Part shown: positions 23,894 through 33,436 of the stretch, in pieces
Position numbering within the stretch: position 1 is the stretch's first letter
Layout of the letters: each line of letters starts with the position of its first letter
Assembly: GCF_004011695.2 (NCBI RefSeq)
Contig: NC_082426.1
Location: 558,001 to 622,000, forward strand
Direction of reading: 5' to 3'
Length of the DNA stretch: 64,000 bases
Origin: Ascochyta rabiei
Taxonomy: Eukaryota; Ascomycota; Dothideomycetes; Pleosporales; Didymellaceae
Program-made: the position numbers and the translations under genes
Notes under the pieces: model-generated
What the model saw: the letters and a program-made list of their open reading frames with translations, nothing else
The model's database searches: none
What the model was told of the DNA's origin: nothing

Positions 23894-24360
23894 GCTCCTG
23901 CATTTCATTGCCTAACCGTAGTCATCGGCTATGACCGCCGTTGAGTATACGATGAATACTGTATCGGGCTCAGACTGACCCAAGACAGCATTGGCGTCCC
24001 AGCCGTGGTCGCTGCCGTAGCCGCATGTTACTATCTTGCTGTAGTACGATAGGACGAACGAGCTTTGGTTCGAAACGCGCGTTGAAGGCATTGGCAGATT
24101 GCATGACACGTGATGGCGTATGGCGTATGGGTATGGCGGTATTCTGGCGCTTCGGCGCGTTTCCGAGTCATGAACACATCCTCCCTCTACTCTTGGGTCT
24201 GCGTTTCGATGTGAAGATTGTGTCTACTTGCTGTGCTATGGACTATCCACTGAACCGGGTATCACGTTTTCGACGCCGTCCATTACTTTTTTTGTTTTGT
24301 TGCCTTTTTTTCTTCTCCTTTCCTTTCTTTTTCTCTGCTACCTGCCAACTCGATCTCTCT
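23894..24360. other. Intergenic region with a CT-rich tract near 24270-24360
   Basis: Convergent gene ends. From about 24270 the plus strand is strongly pyrimidine-rich (T and C runs), as in many fungal promoters, although the next gene lies on the minus strand. No gene assigned. Confidence 0.5.
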
Positions 24361-25320
24361 TCACCGTCTCCCAACATGCCCCGGCAGTTCAACAGGCTTC
24401 GTCTGCTCGCGCCCACCCAACTCGGTCACTACATGACCCGCCATCTCATACTTGGCCACACTGCTATCGTGGTCCAGTTCGGCCTTGAACGGCTCGTCGG
24501 TCATGGCTTGTGGGTGCAGGGTGCGCTTCTGCAGCCGGCGCCGGCGGTGTAGGAGTGCGAGGACCAGGAGTAAGATTACAGCGGCGAGGCCTAGGACGCC
24601 ACCCAAGCTGGCTTTGCCGGCTGTTGAGAGGCCGGATGAGGGACGTGGGGATGTTGAGTCTGTGGACAAAGACGAGGAAGATGTTGGGGCGGGTGATGTG
24701 ATGGTGGTGCTTAGGAGCTGTTGGAGTTTGTGGTTGGTTAGTTTAGTATCCTGATCTCCTCTCCGTCCCCGTGCCTTGATTTAAGAGAACAACAGGTACA
24801 GTTTTCAGCTGCTTCAACTTACAGTCACGCTGGAGTACGCCTTGTCATCGATGTTGGCCAGCGTGTCGAATCCCCAGCGCTGCTTGTTCTGCGGCGCAGA
24901 GATGTTCTTATCCATTGTCACGAGCCCATCGCTCCGCGCTGCGAAGTGGAATTCCGTCCCGTTCGCGCTGTTCCACAGATACCACGTCCCATCCCCCCAG
25001 CTGCCGAAGCGCCAGAAGACGGAGTTGTCGGCCACGTCGCCCCGCAACATGAGCGGCGTTATGGCGCCTGCTGCGTCGGCGGGTTGGGTGCCGATGAAGC
25101 CGTTTGCGCCGCTGGCTTTGCAGCGGAGTACGTACGCGGTTGCGTTGATGGGGTAGATTTGCCAGCGCTGGGTTGCAATGTCCGGGTTGGTGTTGTTGAA
25201 GAAGACGGCGCCTGTTGTGCCGGCGCGGTTGTACAGGTTGGTGCCTAGGAGGGAGGTACGGTTGTCGTTGTTGACGTACATGGAGTACCACTGGTTTGTG
25301 TCAAGATTGGGTGTCGACAT
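24361..25320 (-). CDS. Single-pass membrane protein with beta-trefoil-like (ricin B type) ectodomain
   Basis: Two exons, 25320-24823 and 24717-24361, encode 284 residues. Residues 1-160 look like a beta-trefoil of the ricin-B lectin type, with QxW-like turns QRW at 51-53 and QRW at 148-149, and several Asn-Gly/Asp-Gly turns. A Ser/Thr-rich linker follows (about 167-200, likely O-glycosylated), then a transmembrane helix at about 203-223 and a basic stop (HRRRRLQKR) with a cytoplasmic tail of some 60 residues. No signal peptide is seen, so insertion would depend on the internal helix. Similar proteins are common in Pleosporales and of unknown role; sugar binding is plausible but unproven. Confidence 0.75.
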
Positions 25321-25923
25321 GTTGTGTGTGCTTGCTGGGTGGTGGAGTGGTGCAAGGCAGTGAGGTTAATGATGAAAGAGTGGAAATCGAGAGCCAGCCT
25401 GAAAGGGGCACATGTCAGACTTGAATCCCATTCTTGTGGTCGGCCTCCAATGCTTGTGCAGTAGCGTATGGAGAGTTGCCAATCGATATAGGAGACAGGC
25501 TAGTGTTGAGTTGAGGCTGGGGGCCAAATGCTGTACTTGTACTGCTGTGGAATCCAAAAACTTGGTACGCCCAATCAGCGACGAAACAGACCACTACAGC
25601 AGCAGACCACACATAGCTCAGCAGGCGTCCCGCAGCTTCGGGTACAGGATGAGCCAAGCTGGTCCATTCAAAGTAGCAGTGTCAGAAGGATCTCGAGACT
25701 CGAAAAACGTGCTCAGCACGCATCAGCGGTGCGACAAATGTGCCCGTCTAGACTTGGGCAGGCTCGGTACGCGTTAGACCAGAGACTGCCTCTTATAGTG
25801 GAACCTCTCACTACTCTCGCATCCGATTTAGATGAGCCGGCAACATGGCGGTATTGGTAGCGTCCATGATGTGCGTGATGCGTTTGTTGTGTACTCGACA
25901 GAGCACAGCACGACTCCGTGGAG

Positions 25924-25967
25924 TGTTGTTGTTGTTGTTGTTGGAGGAGGAGGAGGAGGAGGAGGAG
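25924..25967. repeat. (TTG)n-(GAG)n compound microsatellite
   Basis: Five to six TTG units pass directly into about eight GAG units. Confidence 0.9.
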
Positions 25968-26908
25968 TACGGAAGGACGAACGCGAAGAACGAGTCGTCA
26001 TACCTTCCCAATGAGGAAAGTTAGGTCATGTGCCATCGATCACGGGAGATTCCCGCGCGCGCTTTCCGTGCGTGACCTTTTGTTCGCGCGCGCGCGCTCT
26101 GCGCCAACGCCAAACCACCACAACCCGAGCTGCGAGTACGTGACCCAAACTCTCCCACCTAGCCGCGCATACCAACAGTCTCCTGCCGGACGAGCAAATC
26201 CTCAAGGCTGACGCGACTAGATCCCAGTGAACGACAAATCCCCGTCACAAGCGAACGGCGGGCGTCTAATCCACCCCGACGAGCGCGGTGCATGACCCAA
26301 GAACGGAAAGCAGAGGGAATGGCGCATCTGTGTACGATGCGCTTACGCCGCCTTTGAATCACGGCACGAAGATGACAAGGCGAGCTTCGCACCTAAGCTC
26401 TGGGTAGAATCCATGGAACCCTCCCCCGCCCGACCTTGGGCGGGCTTCCGTAGCAAAAGCACGCTCCCCCAGCCGTTCCCACGCGCGTTGAGGAAAAAGT
26501 AAAAGAGTCGAAGCCAGGCGCTCTCGGTGCACTCTCCGCTGTTCCTGCGGTCTTAGGGTCGAGGTTCGGCGCTGGGTGTGGGACGCCGCGGGCTGATGAC
26601 ACGAAACAAGTAGTTTTCAATCCGAGCGCCTTCACCTCTCGGTGTCGCAAAGTGGGGATGCGTGGTCATTGTTGCTGGGCGGCTGCTGCTGAAGGAATTC
26701 GGGGGAGGTGGACGTGGTTGGTGGTTTGGACCATGCTCCAACATCTGACCGCTGGCAGATGGAAGAGAAAAGGGGGTCCAGTGATGATGTTCCACCGCGC
26801 GATGGGGCATTAAAGCCAAAGTCGATCAGGAACCCGTGGTGCTGGATACCTCCCGCTCCGCTGCGCGAGGTGGAAGGTGCCGCGTGGGGCCTTGTGAGAA
26901 CAGCGAGA

Positions 26909-27110
26909 GAGCTAATCTGAGGACTTTACTATATATGTTCTTTCTATAAGAAAAGTGAAATAGCTAATCTAAGAACTTTACTATATTCTTCCCTTATAAG
27001 AAAAGTAAAAGAGCTAATCTAAGAACTTTACTATATATATTTCTTATATAACAAGTAAGAGAGCTAATCTAAGAACGCTACTACATTCTCTTCTCAAAGA
27101 AAGGATCAAA
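26909..27110. repeat. AT-rich tandem repeat, about 50 bp, four units
   Basis: Units start at 26909, 26961, 27011 and 27061 with the shared head GAGCTAATCTAAGAACTTTA and a tail with self-complementary TTCTTATAAGAA-like sequence. The units diverge towards the last one. The base composition contrasts with the GC-rich flank on the left. Confidence 0.85.
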
Positions 27111-27161
27111 AAAGAGAAGAATTCATCTCATTCCACATGGTTACTTGCTACGATTGAGTTT

Positions 27162-27200
27162 ATGAATATGAACATGGATATGAACATGGATATGAACATG
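27162..27200. repeat. 12-bp repeat (ATGAACATGGAT)n
   Basis: Three consecutive units, the first with a variant. Confidence 0.85.
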
Positions 27201-27786
27201 CTTCACCTTTTTCAATTTTTTTATGCTGCATTTCTCCTTTCCTTTCATGCTGCAATGTCATCGAGGAATGCTTTTGGTCGTCGGCTTGGGTAGGTTGGAT
27301 TTCCTAGGGAAAAGAAAGAGGATCAGAAGAGAGAGGATCAAAGAGAAATAGGATCAAAAAGAGAAAAAAGGAAGGAGAAAAGTGGTACAAATGCAAACCA
27401 GGCTACAGAATACATCTTGTCTTGTCTCGTCGTGCCATGTCAGATCAGATCAGATCAAGAAGTCACGACGAACAAGCCGTGGCCGCTCGCTCAGCCCATG
27501 TCAGCGCGCGGCTAAAAGTGCACGCCCAGAAACTAACACCACACCCCGTCGACCCTCGCACCCAGCTGACATGGTACGTGGGCGCCACTCTCCCCGGCGA
27601 GCGCAGGCCGCTGATGCCGTAGACTCTGCGCCGCTGTTCCACCACCTCGTCAAACCACGCCTGCTCGTCCAGGTCGGTGCACATCCACACGCTGCCTCCG
27701 CAGCCAAAGAAGCCGTGGGCAGCCCAGTTGAAGTGGCGCTGGCGGAACGTCTTGGCGGGGAGACGTGTGTGCGAGTTGCTGCGCCG

Positions 27787-29005
27787 CTAGAACCGGTCTC
27801 GCTGTCGCGTGCGGTAGATGGTGAAGCCGACGTAGGCGCCCGTTAGCGCCAGACCCAACAGGACAAACTTGACAAGGAGCCACGTCCAGCTGCCCGACTC
27901 CTGCTCTCCTGTCATGCTCGAGGCCGTCTTGCCAGGCTTGGTGTTGCCAGAGGCAGGGGCCTGGCCGGGGTTGCGCTTGTACAGGTTGTCGGCCCTGACG
28001 GAGACGATGTCGAAGTTGTCCGAGAGCTCGCCTGTCTCGGCGGAGAAGCCCAGGTAGGCGACGGGCGGGATCTTGAAGTTGGGGATCTCGAAGCACGTCG
28101 TGTACTCGTTTTCCGACTTGTACTGCAGGTCGAGCTTGAAGAACGAGTCTTGGAAGTACGTCATGCGGGCTTTGGTGGGGACTTGGGAGTTGCGGATACC
28201 GCGGGCCTGTTGGTGTTCCGGTTAGTGTTATCTCTTGTTTTCCACTCAAGCTGGCAGGCACGTACCGAGCAGCCGGCGACCTCGTTGGCCTTGCCGTCGT
28301 TGTCCTTGTCGTAGGGCGTCTTGCCGTCGCCGCTCATGGCCATGATGTAGGGGAAGACGGTGCCCGGGCGGTTATTCTTGTACGTGTCGACGAAGATGCC
28401 GAGGCCCTCGAAGTTGTCGGCGTGGCCAAAGACGGGCCCTCGCTGTGCGCGCTGCTTGGTGAGCCAGATGGCGAAGCCGTCGCCGTAGAGGTTGCCCTGG
28501 CCATGGACCTTGAACTCGACTACAATCTACTCGCGTGAGCGTGAGCGCCTGCGCTTGTGTGGGGGGCACGAGGGGTGGGGGCGGCGCACCTCCCAGTTGG
28601 TGGCGGTCAGGGGCACGCGCGAGAACAGCCAGCCGTCGCGCGAGGGCTTGTCCGACGCGAGGCGGATGTACTGGTCGGTCCGGATGATGGTGTCGCCGCC
28701 AAAGTCCCACCAGCGGCTCTGCATGTCCGAGTCGAGGTAGGGCTGTGGGTGCGGTTAGGAGGCGTCTGTACGGCGCATGGCTGTGCATGCGGGGCGAGTG
28801 GCGGGGCGGGCGACTTACCGGCTCGAGGCTGTGTGTGCGCAGCTGCGTGGGTTGGTCAGCGTGGGAGTGAAGGTGGGCCAGCAGAAGAGCAGCAGCGTAC
28901 CGAGATGGCCTTGATCTCCGGGTCCTCACTCAGCCCCAGGCTGCTCACGCCCGCCAGGCTCCCCGCCAGCAGGCACAGGCTCGCCCACGGTCTTGTGAAC
29001 AGCAT
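27787..29005 (-). CDS. L-type lectin cargo receptor of the early secretory pathway (VIP36/Emp46-47 type)
   Basis: Five exons, 29005-28901, 28842-28819, 28742-28590, 28526-28266 and 28206-27787, encode 320 residues. Exon 2 is only eight codons (LRTHSLEP) but is needed to join IKAIS to PYLDSDMQ, a conserved N-terminal run. A signal peptide covers residues 1 to about 22. The lectin domain contains RWWDFGG, WLFSR, GQGNLYGDGFAIW and FEGLGIFVDTYKNN, which include the carbohydrate and calcium-binding regions of the leguminous-lectin fold. A transmembrane helix lies near 289-312 and the protein ends in a short basic tail (RTRQRDRF). The family packages glycoproteins for ER-Golgi transport. The next gene upstream, TIM13, is divergent with about 590 bp between starts. 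Confidence 0.92.
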
Positions 29006-29594
29006 CGTCGCACGGCGGTCAACGGCTTGTCGAGCTGTCTCGCGCTCCAGTTGGCGATGGCTCGAGGGCGCGAAGAAAGCACGAGGCCGGTGGTGCTTTC
29101 GCAATTCGAGTCGTGTCGCAATTCAAGTCGTGACGAAGAGGCAGCTAGGCAGAGAAGCAGAGAAGCGGAGGAGAAGAGAAGAAGAGAAAAGAAGAGAGCT
29201 GGTGTGGGTGTGGGCGGCGCACAGGTGGTTGAGCCGCGGAGGATGCTGGTGATGAGTGGCCTTTCCACCTTGACACCCGACACCCGGACACCTTGACACC
29301 TTTGCACGCGGGAGAGCAGGGCAGGGGTACAGGGATCCAGCAACGGGCGCGCCACTGCCACCAAGCACCGACCACCGACACGTCCGACGGAGCCCTTGAC
29401 GTCGACCACTTTTTTGACGTCGACCACTTTCTTGACGCCGCCAACACCGCAGATACAGAGCAACATCAGCCACCCAAAAACCCATACGCCACCAACACTG
29501 CAGATACAGAGCAACATCAGCCACCCAAAAACCCATACGCCACCACACATCACACACCACACACCACACACCACATTACTCCACTACCCACACA
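29006..29594. promoter_or_regulatory. Divergent upstream region between lectin receptor and TIM13
   Basis: Holds both promoters. On the TIM13 side it contains two tandem repeats (29398-29440 and 29440-29541), the latter ending about 50 bp from the TIM13 ATG, so they may be transcribed in the leader. Confidence 0.6.
29440..29541. repeat. 51-bp direct tandem repeat, two copies, upstream of TIM13
   Basis: The unit begins CCAACAC(C/T)GCAGATACAG and ends at CCATACGCCA; the copies differ at one base. Just left of it TTGACGTCGACCACTTT occurs twice. Confidence 0.9.
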
Positions 29595-29924
29595 ATGGCC
29601 GACGACAGCAAGATGCAGATCATGCGCCAGGTGCAGCAAGAAGCCGCCATGCAGAACGCGCGCATGCTAGTCGAGGTACCCAGCACTCCCTCTCTCCCAC
29701 CCCGTACCACCCCTCCCAATCCAGCACCTAACCAAGAAACCCAGAAACTCAACGAGCACTGCTTCGAGCGCTGCGTCCCCAAGCCCGGCACCTCGCTGTC
29801 CAGCGGCGAGGAGGGCTGCTTCAAGTCGTGCATGGAGAAGTACATGAGCGCCTGGAACACGGTCAGCAAGCAGTACGTCGCTCGCATACAAAAGGAGAGT
29901 GCTGCTGGCGGTCTGAGTCTGTGA
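29595..29924 (+). CDS. TIM13: Mitochondrial intermembrane-space chaperone Tim13
   Basis: Two exons, 29595-29675 and 29745-29924, encode 86 residues, typical for small Tim proteins. The twin CX3C motif is intact: Cys33-Cys37 and Cys52-Cys56, separated by 14 residues, which form two disulfides. The spacer (PKPGTSLSSGEE) and MEKYMSAWN after the second pair point to Tim13 over Tim8, Tim9 or Tim10. With Tim8 it carries hydrophobic precursors, such as Tim23, across the intermembrane space. It is imported by the Mia40 pathway and so needs no presequence, and none is seen. Confidence 0.93.
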   Translation: MADDSKMQIMRQVQQEAAMQNARMLVEVPSTPSLPPRTTPPNPAPNQETQKLNEHCFERCVPKPGTSLSSGEEGCFKSCMEKYMSAWNTVSKQYVARIQKESAAGGLSL

Positions 29925-30169
29925 AGGAGCAAGGGCGAGAGGGCCGAGGCTTTGAGGTCTGGACGACATGGTGGATGAGACAGGTTCAAGATAGGCATGT
30001 TGGACAAACACCCTCTGTATCATATTGTACAACATCAGCAAGCGCTGTGTAGGAGAGTATGCGCTATGTGGTATACACCCTATACACCAGAAAACAACGA
30101 CGCCGCTATGCATAGGCTCGTCTCCACAAACACTACTCAGGCAGAGAATTCAGACAACTGCTCCAGCAG
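29925..30169. other. Short intergenic region between convergent TIM13 and NUC1
   Basis: 3' flanks only; no gene seen. Confidence 0.5.
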
Positions 30170-30327
30170 ACACCTCCAACAGACACCTCCAACAGACACT
30201 CCACCACACACCTCCAACAGACACCTCCAACAGACACTCCACCACACACCTCCAACAGACACCTCCACCACACACCTCCAACAGACACCTCCACCACACA
30301 CTCAACCACACACCTCCACCACACACC
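30170..30327. repeat. CA/CT-rich minisatellite ending at the NUC1 stop codon
   Basis: Tandem units built from ACACCTCCAACAG and ACACCTCCACCAC. The array abuts the NUC1 stop at 30328, so on the NUC1 mRNA it would be a UG- and GGUGG-rich 3' UTR. Confidence 0.92.
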
Positions 30328-31353
30328 TCAAGCAGCCGGCTTGGCAAACGCCTTCTGTCGCTGCGCATACTCCTTGACAATCACCGAGCAGTTGACCTCC
30401 TGGCACAGCCTCTTGCGCCGGCTCGCATCCAGCTTGGTCGCAAACTCCAGCCCGCTCGCCCGCTCCACCGCCTCGACGGGCACCTCAAAGTCGGTCAACG
30501 GCTTCTTGTTGTCGATGCGCGCATTCGGCAGCACAAACGCGCCCAGCGCCACCTTGCCGCCCAGCGCCCCGTCCTCGGCGAAGATGACCTTGTAGAAATG
30601 CGTAGGCACCGCGACATTAGGCGGCGTCCCAATCATCTCGTAGCTGACGCGCCACTTGCCGTCCGCCTCGCGCTTGGGCAGGTACAGCGGGCCCGTGACA
30701 ATCCGCACGCTCGGGTAGTGGTGCGTCAGCCTCCGGCAAAAGTCCTCAAAGTGCGCCCAGTAGTCGCGGTTGAAGCCGTCGCCCACCTGCGGGCACATGT
30801 TGCTCAGCGCAAACGTGTCGTCCATGGCCTCCTGGCTCCACTTGGCGTCCGCCGCAGGCACCTGGTGGCCGCGGTCATAGCCGCTGCGGAAGTAGTCCTT
30901 GAGCTTTGCGCGGAACTTCTCCGGGATGCCTACGTCCTCGACAAACACACTGTGCCTGCGGTCCGCGTTGCTGTTGGCGAGCGACGCCGGCGTGATGTGC
31001 TCGGCGACCCACGCTGGGTTGCGCCGCTCGCGGTCATACGACGACGTCAGCGAGGCTGCAGGGCGGAGGTCGTTGACCGGGCCGGGGAATCCATACTGGA
31101 AGAGCCCGTTGGGGTCGACGGGCGGCGGACGGCGGGCGGCGGCGGGCGCAGGTGTAGAGGGAACGGCGGGAACTGGGCTTGGTCGCGGCAGGCCGGTGAC
31201 GGTGGCGGCGGCGGCGGCGGTGGTGGTGGTGGTGGTGGTGGTGACGGGCGTGAGTGGGAGGCTGTCTTTCTTCGTCGAGTACAAGGCCGCTGTTGCTGCT
31301 GCGCCGGCCGCTGCACCGCCAGCTGCAATGATGGCAAAGGTGACTTTGGACAT
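30328..31353 (-). CDS. NUC1: Mitochondrial DNA/RNA non-specific endonuclease (NUC1 / EndoG type)
   Basis: One exon encodes 341 residues. An N-terminal hydrophobic, Ala/Gly-rich anchor (about residues 5-25) is followed by a low-complexity linker with poly-Thr and poly-Ala runs and Pro-rich sequence (about 35-80). The nuclease domain covers about 85-325 with the DRGH signature at residues 160-163 (His163 is the general base), LSNMCPQ at 183-189 and the metal-binding helix starting NRDYW at 195. Nuc1 cuts DNA and RNA, is held in mitochondria and degrades nucleic acids in mitochondrial turnover and cell death. The poly-Thr/poly-Ala stretch is coded by trinucleotide repeats. The divergent neighbour at 31741 is also mitochondrial. 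Confidence 0.95.
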   Translation of the reverse strand: MSKVTFAIIAAGGAAAGAAATAALYSTKKDSLPLTPVTTTTTTTTAAAAATVTGLPRPSPVPAVPSTPAPAAARRPPPVDPNGLFQYGFPGPVNDLRPAASLTSSYDRERRNPAWVAEHITPASLANSNADRRHSVFVEDVGIPEKFRAKLKDYFRSGYDRGHQVPAADAKWSQEAMDDTFALSNMCPQVGDGFNRDYWAHFEDFCRRLTHHYPSVRIVTGPLYLPKREADGKWRVSYEMIGTPPNVAVPTHFYKVIFAEDGALGGKVALGAFVLPNARIDNKKPLTDFEVPVEAVERASGLEFATKLDASRRKRLCQEVNCSVIVKEYAQRQKAFAKPAA

Positions 31354-31740
31354 GGCTGCGGCAGACCAACGCGGGTAACGGGCTGTAGGCAGCGTCGCTC
31401 GCTCTTATGGGCAGCCAACACAGGCAGGAGCGATCAGGTGTCCGGACTGCGCGTGCAGAGTGTCTCAAACGCGTCGAGTCGTGCCCCGGTCCTTCGCTGG
31501 CGGCTACTGTCAAGAAGGTCATCCACGGAATTTAAAGAGCCGCCTTGCCCCTTGCGCTCTAGTCCCACACCGACATCTGAGCCTTGAGCCGCATCCTTCT
31601 CCATCATCCATCGCACTTTGTCAGCGTTGCACCAGGGAACAAAGACCGTCTTCGGCGACAGGAAAGAGATGGGACGGTGATTGCCAGCAGAAGGAGCTTC
31701 GAATCACCGTTGTTGTAACACACATTCACACACCGCCGAC
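31354..31740. promoter_or_regulatory. Shared divergent promoter of NUC1 and the tRNA dehydratase gene
   Basis: 387 bp between two start codons. No TATA box or factor site is assigned. Confidence 0.5.
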
Positions 31741-33436
31741 ATGTCCTCGTGGATATCTCGAGCGACCGAAAATCGCAACGCTCAGCTCATAACGACGGCA
31801 GTCGTGTCGGGAGTCGTTGTCGCCAGCACCATCCTCGGTCTGCAGAAGGCGAAGCGCATGTACAGAGTGGCCGACTTGAAAGCTTCGATTCCAGACATCA
31901 CTGACAACCACCGCTCCACAAGAGTAAGTATGCTCTCGCTGTTGAAATGTCCTTCACCGTTTCGACTGACAGGTCGTATGTTCTAAAGGCTATGCCATGT
32001 TTTCGAATGTTCCTAACTTCTTGGGGCTTCTCTTACTTTTCGGGGCTGCTTCCTCACGTGCCTGTTCGACCATCTCGAGTGCCTCAAAACGCACTAACAC
32101 CGCCCAGCTCACCGAATATGGCGCCGCCTCCAACGTGTTCAAACCCAGCGCTGAAGACGAACGCTCCATAGCTCTCGCAGCCCGTGCCCGTAAGGGCGAC
32201 TACGACGACGACCTGATCCTCGAGCAGCTGGCCCGCAACCGCGTCTTCCTCGGCGATCCAGGGTTAGAGAAACTCCGCAACGCTTTCATCATCGTCGTCG
32301 GTTGTGGTGGCGTTGGTTCTCACGCAGCTGCCGCCCTCGCCCGCTCTGGATGCTCCAAGATCCGCCTGATTGACTTCGACCAAGTGACTCTCTCGTCTTT
32401 GAATCGCCACGCTTTAGCCACGCTCTCCGACGTGGGAACGCCCAAGGTCCATTGCATCCGCCGCCATCTCGAGAAAGTCACGCCGTGGACCCATTTCGAA
32501 TGCCTCAACGCCTTGTTCTCAGCGCAGAGCGCCCCGACTCAACTATCCTCTCTCAATGGTCAAGCCCCAGACTTTGTAATCGACGCCATCGATAACATCG
32601 ACTCCAAGGTCGCGCTCCTGCACTACTGCTACACCAACTCGATCCCGGTGATTTCCTCCATGGGCGCCGGCTGCAAGAGCGACCCGACACGTCTCTTCAT
32701 CGGCGACATATCCACCTCGACCGACGACCCTCTATCCAAATCAACACGGCGCAAACTGCGGCTCCTGGGCGTCAGCTCCGGCATCCCCGTCGTGTACAGC
32801 ACAGAGCGACCGGGGCCCGGAAAAGCCGAGCTGCAGCCCCTCAAGCAGGAAGAGTTTGAGAAGGGCAACGTGGGCGAACTCGGCGTACTAGCAGACTTCC
32901 GCGTCCGCATCCTCCCCGTCCTCGGCACCATGCCCGCCATCTTCGGGCTCAGCGTCGCCAACCACGTCATCCTGCACATCACCGGCTACCCCAACGAATA
33001 CCTGCCCAGCAAGAGCCGCGACAAAATGTACGACGGCATCCTCGGCGCGCTGCAGGGCAGCGAAGAGCGCCTCGCGCGCCACATCACCGGCGCGCCTGCC
33101 CAGGGCCTCAAGATCCCAATCACACAGGACGACGTCGGGTACCTCGTCGAAGAAGTCTACAGCGCCCGCAGCATCCTCAGCGGCCTGTCCACGCGCCTGT
33201 TCCTCACGCGCTGGCGGAAGCCAGGCGCTGACATGGTCGACGACTCCACACCCGGCCAGAAGCGCAGCGTCCTGCACATGCGCGACTTGGTGTGCATGAC
33301 CAAGGAGGAGATGGCAAAGCACGAGAAGGAGGTGCTGAAGGGGGATAAGAGGCCGGAGGATGTGTATGACCAGGAGACGATTAGCAGGGTGGAGAGGAGG
33401 CTTGAGGAGGAGGAGCGGTTTGAGAGGTTTAGGTGA
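31741..33436 (+). CDS. tRNA threonylcarbamoyladenosine dehydratase (Tcd1/Tcd2 type), mitochondrial outer membrane
   Basis: Two exons, 31741-31923 and 32108-33436, encode 503 residues. A hydrophobic anchor at about residues 16-34 precedes an E1-like/ThiF domain: GCGGVGSH at 126-133 is the ATP-binding P-loop, IDFDQV and LNRHA follow as in TcdA, then DAIDN, and GAGCKSDPTRLFIGDI. These enzymes use ATP to convert t6A37 of ANN-decoding tRNAs to the cyclic form ct6A. Yeast Tcd1 and Tcd2 sit in the mitochondrial outer membrane, which agrees with the anchor. The C-terminal 100 residues are charged and specific to fungi. The intron, 184 nt, is longer than its neighbours; a small extra exon inside it is possible but not needed. 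Confidence 0.92.

Larger units (their letters stand above)
25321..27786. other. Repeat-rich intergenic region, 2.5 kb
   Basis: It begins with the promoter of the trefoil protein. From 26040 to 26900 it is GC-rich with CG runs (for example around 26056-26100), then turns sharply AT-rich between 26910 and 27120 with tandem units, then shows purine-rich sequence to about 27380. No coding frame with a motif was found. Confidence 0.55.

Noticed and set aside
28372..28929. 185-codon minus-strand frame inside the lectin gene
   Set aside because: It runs through introns in a different frame and has arginine/proline-rich shadow composition.
30025..31587. 520-codon plus-strand open frame
   Set aside because: It is antisense to NUC1, begins in a minisatellite, and has arginine/alanine-rich shadow composition; the minus strand carries the nuclease signature.
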